DNA from: CAZSRX01 sp964609675 [NCBI: uncultured Bacteroidota bacterium]
Lineage (GTDB): Bacteria; CLD3; SB21
Assembly: GCA_964609675.1 (NCBI GenBank)
Contig: CAZSRX010000028.1
Location: 1,749-58,192 of the forward strand
Direction: 5' to 3'
Length of the DNA: 56,444 bases
Shown: positions 1 to 9,700 of the stretch, one piece after another
How positions within the stretch are numbered: the first letter of the stretch is position 1
How the letters are laid out: every line of letters starts with the position of its first letter
The notes under the pieces: model-generated
Databases searched by the model: none
What the model was told of the DNA's origin: nothing
The model's input: the letters and a program-made list of their open reading frames with translations, nothing else
Translations under genes and position numbers: made by a program

Positions 1-434
1 GCGGTCGGTCGAAATGACAGTGGGGAGGGCGGTCGGTCGAAAGGACAATGGAGAGTGGTCGGAAAGACAATTGGGGAAAAAAGAGCACCGCTGTCATTTC
101 GACGGCAGATTATCGTTGCAATCAATGACGATTCACCGCTATCCTGCATTAACGTATCGCCGGAGAAATCCTGTATCCGGGGAAAGGCTATAATGAGGTG
201 GGTTGTAGGGGTACAGGATTTCTCCCTCCCTGCGGTCGGTCGAAATGACAGTAGGGGGGGCGGTCGGTCGAAATGACAGTGGGGAGGGCGGTCGGTCGAA
301 AGGACAATGGAGAGTGGTCGGAAAGACAATTGGGGAAAAAAGAGCACCGCTGTCATTTCGACGGCAGATTATCGTTGCAATCAATGACGATTCACCGCTA
401 TCCTGCATTAACGCATCGCCGGAGAAATCCTGTA
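1..434. repeat. 175-bp near-perfect direct duplication with REP-like motifs
   Basis: Positions 1-175 recur at 260-434 with one visible difference (t at 154, c at 413). Inside each copy the motif GTCGAAATGACAG and its reverse complement CTGTCATTTCGAC occur, and GGAGAAATCCTGTA (162-175, 421-434) faces its reverse complement at 212-225. The 212-250 stretch joins both motifs into a compact unit. No credible gene is present; short open frames here have no family resemblance. This looks like a cluster of extragenic palindromic (REP/MITE-like) elements that has duplicated. The first copy may extend past the left window edge. Confidence 0.8.
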
Positions 435-512
435 CCACCAAACACCAAGGGCGTTTACAAAGGAGCGATTTAATATTACAAGCCCCTTTTGCGCCGATTG
501 ACCGGATACGGG

Positions 513-1706
513 TTATTTCTTAAAACTCTCCAATGTTTTCACGAGGTCATCGTAAGGTACGCCTTCTTCCTTCGCCAGTTTGATAGCCATTTCTTCCTGT
601 TCGATGGCTTCCGCTTTTTTGCCCAGTTTGAACAGAAGCGAAGCATACGTATCCGTATTATGGGATTTTTTATTCAGTTCTACCGAACGCTTAGCCCATT
701 GAAGCGCTTTTTCAAGTAAGGTTTTGTCATTAATGTTTTCATAGAATTCGTAGGCGACATTATTTAGATAATCCGCGTCGTTCATTTTGTATTTTTCCAC
801 CAATGGGACAACAGCCGGTCCGTAATTTTTATAGTCCTTGTTCTTTTTGTAATACGTTGCGGTAACATCCAGCATCCATTCATCTTTGCGGGCGAATTTC
901 ACGTTTTCATTCTTTTTTCGGATGGCGGCAAGGGCCTGGCCGGTGGTATCCCTGTAAATAGTCATCATGGCGTCCCGTAGCAGGACATTGTATATTTTGC
1001 CGTTAACTGAATCGGCCGTGTATTTTCCGGCAAATTCATCCTGATGGCTCAGCAGATACAGGAAAGCCGGGCTGGCGGGATCATTTTCAAAATTGTACAT
1101 AATGTTCCAGTTGATGCGTTCCGAAAGCGCGGATTCCTTCTGCGTCTTAAAATACTCGTTCTTAACGTCATCCGTGTTCGCGCAACCCCGTTCCAGGGCA
1201 TTCAGATATCCTTGCAGGAATTGTCCGTCACGATTGCCGGCGTCGTATTTTTTCTGATAGCCAATAAGTTGTTTGTCCGGATCCAGAGCGTCCCGGCCTG
1301 CCTCAATGAAGGCGTCCGGAGGCATATACCCGCAACTGCGGTGCACTAATTCGCCGTCACTGTTAATAAATAAGAAGGTCGGGAAAGCCCATACACGGTA
1401 TTGCTTCGCCAGATCCTTTCCTTCTCCTTTTTCCATATCGAATTTGGTGTTGATGAAATTCTTATTGAAAAATGCGGCCACGGTGCTGTCCGTGAAGACC
1501 TTAGCGGCCATCATCTTGCACGGTCCGCACCATTCGGTATAGGCGTCCATGAAGATGATTTTCTTTTCTTTCTTCGCCAGCGCCTTGACTTCTTCCCAGG
1601 TTTGGTGAACGAATTTGATTTCTTTCTCCTCGGGCGCTTTGGTACAGGTGACAATGGCGGCCATCATGCCCAGGGCAATAAACACTTTCACGGTCAGGCT
1701 TTTCAT
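513..1706 (-). CDS. Thioredoxin-family lipoprotein or secreted protein with C-terminal helical region
   Basis: A 397-residue envelope protein. The N-terminus has a signal-like hydrophobic stretch ending in IVTC, a possible but imperfect lipobox. A thioredoxin fold follows, with the active site WCGPC near residues 59-63, so it is redox-competent in the family sense and would act on periplasmic disulfides or as a thiol reductant. The remaining ~250 residues are helical and rich in Ala, Lys and Asn with TPR-like character near the end. I chose ATG at 1706 because GGAG lies 8 bases upstream; a TTG six bases earlier would sit too close to that site. It is monocistronic, next to the repeat block. 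Substrate unknown. Confidence 0.85.
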   Translation of the reverse strand: MKSLTVKVFIALGMMAAIVTCTKAPEEKEIKFVHQTWEEVKALAKKEKKIIFMDAYTEWCGPCKMMAAKVFTDSTVAAFFNKNFINTKFDMEKGEGKDLAKQYRVWAFPTFLFINSDGELVHRSCGYMPPDAFIEAGRDALDPDKQLIGYQKKYDAGNRDGQFLQGYLNALERGCANTDDVKNEYFKTQKESALSERINWNIMYNFENDPASPAFLYLLSHQDEFAGKYTADSVNGKIYNVLLRDAMMTIYRDTTGQALAAIRKKNENVKFARKDEWMLDVTATYYKKNKDYKNYGPAVVPLVEKYKMNDADYLNNVAYEFYENINDKTLLEKALQWAKRSVELNKKSHNTDTYASLLFKLGKKAEAIEQEEMAIKLAKEEGVPYDDLVKTLESFKK

Positions 1707-1860
1707 AAACAATGCTCCGTTGGTTTCAGGTGTGGTAAAACAGGTTAAATCAAATAATAAAAAAAATAATAAAAAGCCATAATTATTTTAGATACAATCT
1801 GTTTTGAAACAGTTGTCCTGCTGCATCATAGTGTGCATTAGAAGGTGATTGATGCGTTGC

Positions 1861-2457
1861 TTATTTGTAGATAATATTATCGATTGAAATAACGGGACTA
1901 TTCCACTCCAACATCGCATTAATCCGTTTTACGGATTTGAAATATTTAAAATCGCCGACCGTAATTTCCCGTTCATGGATTACGCCCTTATCCAGTAAAT
2001 ACGCGCGATAGGTGCCTTTTAATAACGGTGTTGACGGCGTGAACCACATAGTTCCGTCATAAAAAACCAGATTGGCATAGGAGGCGTCGGTGACGTATCC
2101 GTTTTTAACGATGATAATGTCATCGGCGCGGAGGTCTTGTTTCAATGCATCCAGAGCGCGGCGGTCAGCGTATTTATAGGCGTAATCGATCGCATCATTA
2201 TAAATGATCTGCAAAGATCGGACGATGGTTGGTGCGTAGGGTTCCAATGTAATGGATTCGATTTCCCGGCTGTAAATTATACGGCATCGGACAACGCGCG
2301 GCTGTAAACTCTCCGGGATAGGAATCAAGTCCTTCAGATTAATCGTATCCTGTGTTTTAAAAAAACGCCTTCGGGTTTCATTCAGACGTAAGTTATGATA
2401 GGACAGATTGGATGCCACGCCGTTTTGAATGCGTATCGTCTCAAGAAAGCGGGACAT
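1861..2457 (-). CDS. pabC: Class IV aminotransferase, probable 4-amino-4-deoxychorismate lyase
   Basis: A 198-residue fold-type IV PLP enzyme. In folate synthesis PabC splits aminodeoxychorismate to p-aminobenzoate and pyruvate. The family pattern is visible: FLETIR near the N-terminus, a candidate PLP lysine at K95 in YKYADRR, then GYVTDASYANLVF and TPSTPLLKGTYR. It is shorter than typical PabC (about 270), lacking part of the N-terminal domain, as in several compact homologs. The start overlaps the end of pabB by 17 bases, so the two are translationally coupled. That neighbour makes PabC more likely than a branched-chain aminotransferase. Confidence 0.8.
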   Translation of the reverse strand: MSRFLETIRIQNGVASNLSYHNLRLNETRRRFFKTQDTINLKDLIPIPESLQPRVVRCRIIYSREIESITLEPYAPTIVRSLQIIYNDAIDYAYKYADRRALDALKQDLRADDIIIVKNGYVTDASYANLVFYDGTMWFTPSTPLLKGTYRAYLLDKGVIHEREITVGDFKYFKSVKRINAMLEWNSPVISIDNIIYK

Positions 2458-3412
2458 AGATTTTATCCAGTAGTTCCTGATATTCTTTTTCCGGGTCGCT
2501 GAAAGCCGTGATGCCGCCGCCGCTTTTGTAATAATATCCGTCGTGTGTCTGTTCGATATACCGTATCATGACGCCGGCATCGAGGCTTTGGCCGTCGAAA
2601 ATACCGGCCACGCCGGTATAGAACCCGCGTAGATATTCCTCGGTGCTCAAGATGATCTCGACGGTGCGGGTTTTCGGCGCGCCGCTTACCGAGCCTGCGG
2701 GCAACATCGTAAGGAGTATATCGCCGAGATGATGGTTCCAGTATTCGTCGAGTTCGCCGGTAATTTCGGAACTAACCTGCAGAAGCGTTTTGTTGCTGGT
2801 GCGCAGGGTATCGATATATCGGTAGCGGGTTACGCGCACACGGGCTGACACCATGCTAAGGTCATTACGGATCAGGTCGACGATGGTGGCATGTTCGGCG
2901 GTTTCTTTGGGATCGTTCAGAATCGCCTGCGCGGCATCGGGCAGAGCGGCATCTATTGTGCCTTTCATCGGATACGAAGTAATGATACGGTCGGCAATCT
3001 GTATAAATATTTCCGGTGAGAATACCACGCAGCGGTCCTTGAGGTATAATTTATATTTAGCTGCGCTCTGGTAGAAAACGTCCCGCAGCGTCGCGTTCAT
3101 GTCCACGCGGGTAGGCATAGTGAGGTTCAGCAGATACGTGTCGCCGCGGACAATGTGTTCCCGCACTTTCATGAATTTCTGCCGGTAAATTTCGTACGGC
3201 AGTGGATGCGGCGTCAGCATAACCGGTTCATCAGCAGAATGACATGCGCCGGCGTTTGTCCGACCGTTTATGTCAAAGAGGATTAAGTCCGGATCGATCT
3301 CATCCAGCGGTTTGATGACGGGATGGCGGCACTCAAAATCAATGGCGAACAGAAACGGTATGCGTAACGTCCCGTAATAGTTCATCGTATTTATTAGTGT
3401 GATTTTATCCAT
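2441..3412 (-). CDS. pabB: Aminodeoxychorismate synthase component I
   Basis: A chorismate-binding enzyme of 323 residues that converts chorismate plus ammonia (from PabA) to 4-amino-4-deoxychorismate. Diagnostic motifs are YPMKGTID, EHATIVDLIRNDLSMV, LPAGSVSGAPKTRTVEII, GFYTGVAGIFDG and SGGGITAFSDPEKEY. It consists only of the catalytic domain, as in short PabB forms. The open frame extends 22 codons further upstream, into pabA on the other strand. I prefer the internal ATG at 3412, where homology begins, which leaves 19 bases between the divergent pabA and pabB starts. TrpE is excluded by the pabC overlap and compact length, though not absolutely. Confidence 0.88.
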   Translation of the reverse strand: MDKITLINTMNYYGTLRIPFLFAIDFECRHPVIKPLDEIDPDLILFDINGRTNAGACHSADEPVMLTPHPLPYEIYRQKFMKVREHIVRGDTYLLNLTMPTRVDMNATLRDVFYQSAAKYKLYLKDRCVVFSPEIFIQIADRIITSYPMKGTIDAALPDAAQAILNDPKETAEHATIVDLIRNDLSMVSARVRVTRYRYIDTLRTSNKTLLQVSSEITGELDEYWNHHLGDILLTMLPAGSVSGAPKTRTVEIILSTEEYLRGFYTGVAGIFDGQSLDAGVMIRYIEQTHDGYYYKSGGGITAFSDPEKEYQELLDKIYVPLS

Positions 3413-3431
3413 AATTTTACTATATTGAGCT

Positions 3432-4010
3432 ATGGTTTCAAAAAATATTTTAATTATCGACAACCGCGATTCGTTCACGCATAATCTGGTTCAATTGGTG
3501 AACGAAGCGGCGACGGTTTCCTGCCGCGTCATCCCGTCGGACGACTTGTACCGCCATTCGCTGGATGCGTTCGACAAAATCCTGATTTCGCCGGGTCCCG
3601 GCCTGCCGTCGGAGCATACCTACCTGAATAAGGTAATAAAAATATATTCAAAAACCAAGCCGATACTTGGAATCTGTCTTGGCCATCAGGCCATTGCGGA
3701 ATACTATGGTGGCACGCTGTATAACCTGAATCCCGTCCGCCACGGGTACAAGCAGCGAATTCAGGTGCTGGATCCGACGGATTATCTGTTCAACGGCATT
3801 CCGCCGGTATTTGAGGCCGGCTTGTATCATTCGTGGGCGGTGAACCGAAACGACTTGCCCGCATCGATAAAGATTACGGCAATCGACACGGAAGGCGTTA
3901 TCATGGGTATCAGCCACCACCGCGATGACGTGCGCGGCCTGCAGTTTCATCCGGAATCCATTCTCACCCCCGCCGGCCGGATCCTTATTGCTAACTGGCT
4001 GAAACATTAA
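3432..4010 (+). CDS. pabA: Glutamine amidotransferase, aminodeoxychorismate/anthranilate synthase component II
   Basis: A 192-residue class I glutamine amidotransferase that supplies ammonia to PabB. It carries the oxyanion strand SPGPGLPSE, nucleophile C82 in GICLGHQ, and the catalytic pair H173/E175 in QFHPES; the DNRDSFTHNLVQL opening is typical of the TrpG/PabA family. It is transcribed away from pabB and pabC. TATATT at 3421-3426 ends five bases before the ATG and no Shine-Dalgarno site precedes it, so a leaderless message is possible. It may also serve anthranilate synthase, as in species with a shared subunit; no trp genes are in the window. Confidence 0.92.
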   Translation: MVSKNILIIDNRDSFTHNLVQLVNEAATVSCRVIPSDDLYRHSLDAFDKILISPGPGLPSEHTYLNKVIKIYSKTKPILGICLGHQAIAEYYGGTLYNLNPVRHGYKQRIQVLDPTDYLFNGIPPVFEAGLYHSWAVNRNDLPASIKITAIDTEGVIMGISHHRDDVRGLQFHPESILTPAGRILIANWLKH

Positions 4011-4096
4011 TCGCTTGAATTTTTAGAATATTTTTTTATTTTTGGCGTTCGTGATAAACGAAAATGAAAATGAGAAAATGAAAATGAAAGGTGCTT

Positions 4097-5002
4097 ATGT
4101 CTAAACTGTCATTGATTCTCGGCCCGATGCGGATGCCGTTTCTGATTCTTACGCCGGCCTGTGTCCTGCTCGGATTAGGAACCGCGCTCTGGACGAAAGG
4201 CACGGTAGACTGGTTTTACTTTACCTTGGCCATGATTGGCGCGGTGGCTTCGCATATCAGCGTCAACGCCTATAACGAATATTTCGATTTCAAAACCGGA
4301 CTTGATTTCCGTACCCAGCGAACGCCCTTCAGCGGCGGCAGCGGAACGCTGCCGGCCAATCCCGGCATGGCCGGCGCGGCGTTATGGACGGCCACGATTA
4401 CGCTGTTTATCACGGCAGGCATTGGTATTTATTTTCTGTATGTGTGGGGGTGGGCCTTACTGCCGCTCGGCCTCATCGGCGTCCTTCTTCTTTTTGCTTA
4501 CACGAAATGGCTTGTTTATAATCCATGGGCCTGCCTGATCGCGCCGGGACTGGGTTTCGGAACGCTGATGGTCACGGGTACGCATTTTGTCCTGACCGGC
4601 GAATATTCCGCGACAGCGATTCTGGCATCGTTTATTCAGTTTTTCCTCGTCAGCAATTTACTGTTACTTAATCAGTTTCCTGACGTAGAGGCGGACCGCA
4701 GTGTGGGCAAAAGGCCCGTGACGGTTTTATTCGGCGGCAAAACCAGCAGTTTAATTTATGCCGCGTTCCTGATTTTAGCATACGTCGTGATCGGCCTCGG
4801 GGTCGCGCTGGGTTATTTGCCCGTGTATAGCCTGCTGGGGCTCGCGACTTTGTTGCTGGCGGTGCCGGCCATGATCGGCGCGTACCGGTATTACAATAAC
4901 ATTCCGAAACTGATACCCTTCATGGGATTTAACGTAATCATCAACATCGCCACGCCGGTGCTGGTGGCTGTCGGGCTGATGATAGCCGGACGGAGCGCAT
5001 GA
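4097..5002 (+). CDS. UbiA-family prenyltransferase (MenA-like)
   Basis: An integral membrane protein of about 301 residues with eight or nine predicted helices. The two Mg-diphosphate motifs of the UbiA superfamily are visible: NEYFDFKTGLD (N60, D64, D70, an NxxxDxxxxxD pattern) and FPDVEADRSVGKR. It should transfer a polyprenyl chain to an aromatic ring. The motif style resembles MenA, which would fit menaquinone supply to the quinol-oxidising complex elsewhere in the window, but the acceptor cannot be read from sequence. ATG at 4097 is preceded by AAAGG; a GTG six bases earlier is the alternative. The stop overlaps the next start as ATGA. Confidence 0.82.
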   Translation: MSKLSLILGPMRMPFLILTPACVLLGLGTALWTKGTVDWFYFTLAMIGAVASHISVNAYNEYFDFKTGLDFRTQRTPFSGGSGTLPANPGMAGAALWTATITLFITAGIGIYFLYVWGWALLPLGLIGVLLLFAYTKWLVYNPWACLIAPGLGFGTLMVTGTHFVLTGEYSATAILASFIQFFLVSNLLLLNQFPDVEADRSVGKRPVTVLFGGKTSSLIYAAFLILAYVVIGLGVALGYLPVYSLLGLATLLLAVPAMIGAYRYYNNIPKLIPFMGFNVIINIATPVLVAVGLMIAGRSA

Positions 5003-5460
5003 AAATTCATGTGCTGAAACGGCAACAGATCCTAAAAACAGACCTTCAGACGGCATGGGAATTTTTTACATCGCCGTTGAATTTAAATGCCATCACGCCG
5101 CCGGATCTTAAATTTCGCTTTCTGTCTGCCGCCTCCGGCCAGGCTTTTGAAGGCCAAATCATCGTTTACCGCATCCGGATTCTGCCGCTGGTTTTCGTTA
5201 CATGGGTTACGGAAATCCGGCAGGTAGATCCGCTACGCTCATTCACAGACGAACAGCGATTCGGGCCTTATAAATTCTGGCATCACCGGCACCGGTTTAC
5301 GGACAACAGCTCATCGGTGGTCATGGAGGATGAAGTGCATTATGCCGTTGGATACGGGCTGATCGGCGCGCTGGTGCATCGTTTTTTTATACGCCAGAAG
5401 CTTCAGGCGATATTTGATTACCGCCAGCGGGTACTCGAGGAAAAATTCAATCGGCATTGA
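4999..5460 (+). CDS. SRPBCC-family (START-like) protein
   Basis: A 153-residue protein with the helix-grip pattern of the SRPBCC superfamily: LKTDLQTAWEFFTSPLNL near the start, a WVTEI strand in the middle, the QRFGPYKFWHHRHRF stretch, and a long C-terminal helix. Such proteins bind lipophilic ligands such as polyketides or quinone precursors in a deep pocket. The four-base overlap with the prenyltransferase suggests it handles the substrate or product of that enzyme; this is inference. It ends 11 bases before the convergent pyrD stop. Confidence 0.75.
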   Translation: MKIHVLKRQQILKTDLQTAWEFFTSPLNLNAITPPDLKFRFLSAASGQAFEGQIIVYRIRILPLVFVTWVTEIRQVDPLRSFTDEQRFGPYKFWHHRHRFTDNSSSVVMEDEVHYAVGYGLIGALVHRFFIRQKLQAIFDYRQRVLEEKFNRH

Positions 5461-5471
5461 AAGAAGCGGCA

Positions 5472-6569
5472 TCAGGGATTTTCGTGACCGACCGCTTCCG
5501 ATATATTCTTAAAACCTTTTTCGTTGAGCAGGCGCAGCAACCGTGTATTGATTTTACGGCAAATGAACGGGCCCTCGTAAACCAATCCCGTATAAATCTG
5601 CACCAGCGAGGCCCCGGCCGCAATCTTCTCGAAAGCGTCTTCGCCGGTTTGTATCCCGCCGGCGCCGATGACTACCAATTTCTTTCTGCTGGCTTGGTAC
5701 ACATAACGAATCAGTTCGGTCGATAAATTCTTGAGCGGTTTGCCGCTGAGACCGCCGGTTTCCTCGGTCAGCGCGGATTCGGATGATAAAATAAAATCAC
5801 GCCGGATAGTGGTGTTGCTGACGATGATGCCCTGTATTCCGGTTTCTAAAGCTACGTCGATGACATCATCAATCTGCGGCCGCGTGAGGTCGGGCGCCAT
5901 TTTTACAAGGATCGGTTTGAGAGGAATGTTCTGGTCATGCGAGCAGTGATGGTTTTCTGTCATCAGGCTCTGCAGCAACTCACGCAGACGGGGCTTTTCC
6001 TGCAGGGCCCTCAGTTCCGGCGTGTTGGGCGAACTGACATTAACCGCGAAATAATTGCCGCAAGCCCACAGCCGACGGAACGAATATAAATAATCTTCGT
6101 GTGCTTTGTCCAGCGCCGTAACTTTGGATTTACCGATATTAATGCCTATAGGAAAGCCGGCAGGAAGACGCATTTTCCCGATATGGGCTGCGGCCGCATC
6201 CGCGCCGGCGTTGTTGAATCCGCAGCGGTTAATCAGCGCTTCGTCTGGGATTAAACGGAAGATACGCGGTTTCGGATTGCCTGCTTGTTCCCGGGCCGTT
6301 ATCGTTCCGGCTTCGGCGAATCCAAAACCCAAAGCGGGCCAGGCCTTTAGGGCTTCGGCGTTTTTATCAAATCCCGCAGCCAGGCCAACCGGGTTCGGAA
6401 AACGCATCTGCCAGAGCGTCTGCTCAAGCGCGGGATCCTTCACTGTCATGATGTTTCTAAACGCCCCCAGAAACGGGCCGGTGCGCGATAAAACGCCGAT
6501 CATAAAATCATGAATCCGCTCGGAATCACAACGGAAAAATAATGGACGAAGCAGTTTCTTATAGAGCAT
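5472..6569 (-). CDS. pyrD: Dihydroorotate dehydrogenase, class 2 (quinone-dependent)
   Basis: A 365-residue FMN enzyme of pyrimidine synthesis that oxidises dihydroorotate to orotate and passes electrons to the quinone pool at the inner face of the cytoplasmic membrane. Class 2 features are the amphipathic N-terminal extension (LYKKLLRPLFF), GTITAREQAGNPKPRIFR, RCGFNNAG, NVSSPNTPELR with the catalytic serine, VSNTT, and the FMN-phosphate loop IGAGGIQTGEDAFE. The open frame runs 18 codons further upstream, but family homology starts at the ATG ending at 6569. It is divergent from tamB. Confidence 0.93.
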   Translation of the reverse strand: MLYKKLLRPLFFRCDSERIHDFMIGVLSRTGPFLGAFRNIMTVKDPALEQTLWQMRFPNPVGLAAGFDKNAEALKAWPALGFGFAEAGTITAREQAGNPKPRIFRLIPDEALINRCGFNNAGADAAAAHIGKMRLPAGFPIGINIGKSKVTALDKAHEDYLYSFRRLWACGNYFAVNVSSPNTPELRALQEKPRLRELLQSLMTENHHCSHDQNIPLKPILVKMAPDLTRPQIDDVIDVALETGIQGIIVSNTTIRRDFILSSESALTEETGGLSGKPLKNLSTELIRYVYQASRKKLVVIGAGGIQTGEDAFEKIAAGASLVQIYTGLVYEGPFICRKINTRLLRLLNEKGFKNISEAVGHENP

Positions 6570-6652
6570 TTGTTTACGCCGTTTTATTTTGTCAAGCCCT
6601 GTTAGTTTAAAATAAAACGTCACAATATCAACATTTTTTTACGAATAACTAT

Positions 6653-6681
6653 TTGAAATAGTGGGACAAATACTGTATATT
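6653..6681 (+). promoter_or_regulatory. Sigma-70-like promoter for tamB
   Basis: TTGAAA (6653-6658) and TATATT (6676-6681) are separated by exactly 17 bases, putting the start of transcription near 6688, about 20 bases before the GTG start of tamB. GCAGG lies seven bases before that GTG. Confidence 0.65.
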
Positions 6682-6707
6682 TACTTTTAATTAAAGCAGG
6701 ATTTACT

Positions 6708-9700
6708 GTGACACAAATTATTAAAAAAACCGCACGAGTTATCGCCAAAATACTGTTTGGACTTGCGCTGGTTATATTTTTTCTGATTGCCGGCTTGCTG
6801 GCCTTTACCCAGACGTCGTGGTTTAAATCCATTCTGACCGATCAGGTGGTCTCGATGGTTAATGAGACGATTAATGCCAAGCTGTCCCTGGAATCCATCG
6901 AGGGCAATTTTTTTTCGTCGCTGATTGTCAACAACGGCCAGCTGGCCTTCGGCGATACGGTATGCGTTAAATTCCGGCAGTTAAAAATTGAATACGACGC
7001 GCTGGCGTTACTGGACAATAAAGTTCATATCGACCAGATCCGGCTTTCGGATCCGTATATTTTAGCGCAGGCCGACAGTGCCGGTGTGCTGAATTTCAGC
7101 CGTATCGCCAAACCCTCGGCGCCAAAACCTCCGGCGCCTGTAGATTCCACCGCAGAACCACTGGGCGGCTTCGCCATCCATCTGGGTGATCTGATAATAG
7201 AGAACGGGCATATCGTTGTGGACATGCCGGGTCTCCAAAAAGATATATCGGAATTGAATCTGCAGGTTAAGCTCGACGCCGACTCCCAGCGACAGTCTCT
7301 GCGCATACCGGAATTTCGTTTTCTGGTCAGCGATTTCTCTAAACCGGTACGTAATAAAAAGCCGGAGCCGATACGCGTACGCAATCTATCGCTCAACGCG
7401 AGCGCGCACGCGCTGCCCAAATCGCTGAAAAGCCAGACCCGGTTAAAACAGCCGGACACCCTTTCGGTAACCATTGACGAATTACGTTTCATCACCGACC
7501 GCACCGATGTGGCTCTGCGCGCCCGCGTGATTCTGCCGGATACATTGCGCGGGATTGCGCTGGATTATGACGCCTCGCTCCGGATGCATCCCCTGAATCT
7601 GGATGATATCCGCGCCTTCGCCGACATCGGACTTCGCGATATCCGGTTTCTGGAACTGGAAACCGACCTCGCCGGCACCGACACCAGCGCTCGCCTGACC
7701 AATTTTAAATTCTACACGCCCGCGGGAAAACTGGAAGGCTACGCGTCTGCCGATTTTCCCAATGGCCCGCTGCGCTATGAAGCCGACCTGAAATTCTGGA
7801 ACATGAACATCGGCGCCTTCGCCGAAAACAGCGGCATACGGTCCAACCTTAACGGACGTGTCACCGCCAAGGGCATGGACATTGATCCGAAAAAACTCAT
7901 TACCGATGTGACTTTAAACCTGTATGATTCCCGATACGGACATATCGGTATTAAAAATTTCGAAATCGCCGCCAATGTTAAAAGCGGTACAGCCAATTTG
8001 ACCCGTTTCAGCGGCGTCACTTCGGCCGGAACCTTCAACTGCACCGGATGGTATCATTTACTGAATGAAGAATATCAACTGGAAACCCGTTTTGACCAAA
8101 TCAATCTGGGCACCATCGCTGCGGACAGTTCGCTGAACAGTAACATTAACCTTTCGGTGATCTACCGAGGTCACGGGCTGAATCCCAATACCATGAAAAG
8201 CGAGATGGCCGTACGCTCGGATTCCTCCGTGATTATGGGACGACGGCTCGACCAACTTTCCATCCGCGGACGTTCTGCCGACCGGAAATTTTACATCGAT
8301 GAATTTAAGGTTCATACACCGCTGGTGCATCTGGGCATGCAGGGCTATGTGGGTCTGGATTCTTCCGTTAACATGAAGTATCAAATTAAAACCATGGATC
8401 TGTCTCTGCTGAATAAGTTTGCCGGACAGGATTCCATGATTAAGGATACATTCAATCTGGACCTGGCTTATCGCGGTGAAATCAAGGGCAACATGAAACA
8501 GTTGGAAACCATCGGGACCATAGTGGTTACCGGATTTGTTTTTGGTGACGTCCGGGTGGATTCCATACAATTTAGTTATTACTTTAACGGCATTCGTCCC
8601 GAAGATTTCATGGACAGTGTCATCGAGTTTGCCAAGCTGGATAGCCATTTGTTCGGAGACATTTATTTTTATACGCGGAATATCGATGCCGGCGGTTCGA
8701 CGCTAAGGGACCTGACTTTATCCATAACCAAGGAAAACCGAAAGACCCTTTTTGAAGTATCCGGGTATGAGCCGGCGATGGATGCTTTTGCCAGTACCAA
8801 AGGATATGTCGTTCTCGAAAAAGAAACCAAAGGCGAGGTGTTTCTGGACAACTTATATCTGAAAATCTCCGGAAAGAATCTCAAAACTAAAGAAGTGAGC
8901 GTCAAACTAGGCGAGGACCCGATTATCGATTCCACTTACGAAAAATGGACCGAGGTCTGGCAAAATAAACAGATGATTGACGTTGTTTTTGATACAGAAA
9001 AAAACATATATGATATCCGGTCGTTCAGTCTGGATGTGGGCAAGGGTTCCATAGGATTGTTCGGGACCTTTGACATTACGGGAGACCAGAATGTTGATAT
9101 TAAGGTGAAAGATCTGGATTTATCCCGCGCTAATGCCCTTATCGGCTCCGCCCAGTCGGTCATCGAGGGCCAACTCAACCTGAACGCGAGCCTCAAAGGC
9201 AGTTTTGAAAAACCGATTATCATCGCCGACTGGAGTATCTCCAATGGAAAAGCGTCCGAATTCGTCTACGATAATTTTCTCGGCAACATGCAGTACCTGA
9301 ATAAGAAAATTCAGGTCAACATGACGCTTAATCAGAACAAAGACAAAACGCTGACCATGGGCGGCTATTTGCCGATGGACCTGTCGTTCAAGGCGGTGGA
9401 TGAGCGTTTTACCAAGAGGCCGATGAAGTTCAAGATCCATTCCGAGGGCATCGATCTGCGTTTCCTTCAGACGTTTTTCGGCAAAGCGCTGACGCTGAAC
9501 CGCGGTGAAATCAAGATTGACATGGATGTGTCCGGAAACCGCGAGAAACCGGTGCTGAAAGGCGAGATGAAAATCGAGGACGGCATGCTCACCTTTCCGC
9601 GCTCCACCATCGGACAGAGCTTCCGCAACGTGCGGATGTTTATGCGTATCAAGCCCGATAGTATCTATCTGGACACGCTTACCATGCAGTCGGGAAAAGA

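Noticed and set aside
55-523. Short open frames in the left repeat block
   Set aside because: They duplicate exactly with the noncoding repeat and have no starts with ribosome sites or recognisable proteins.
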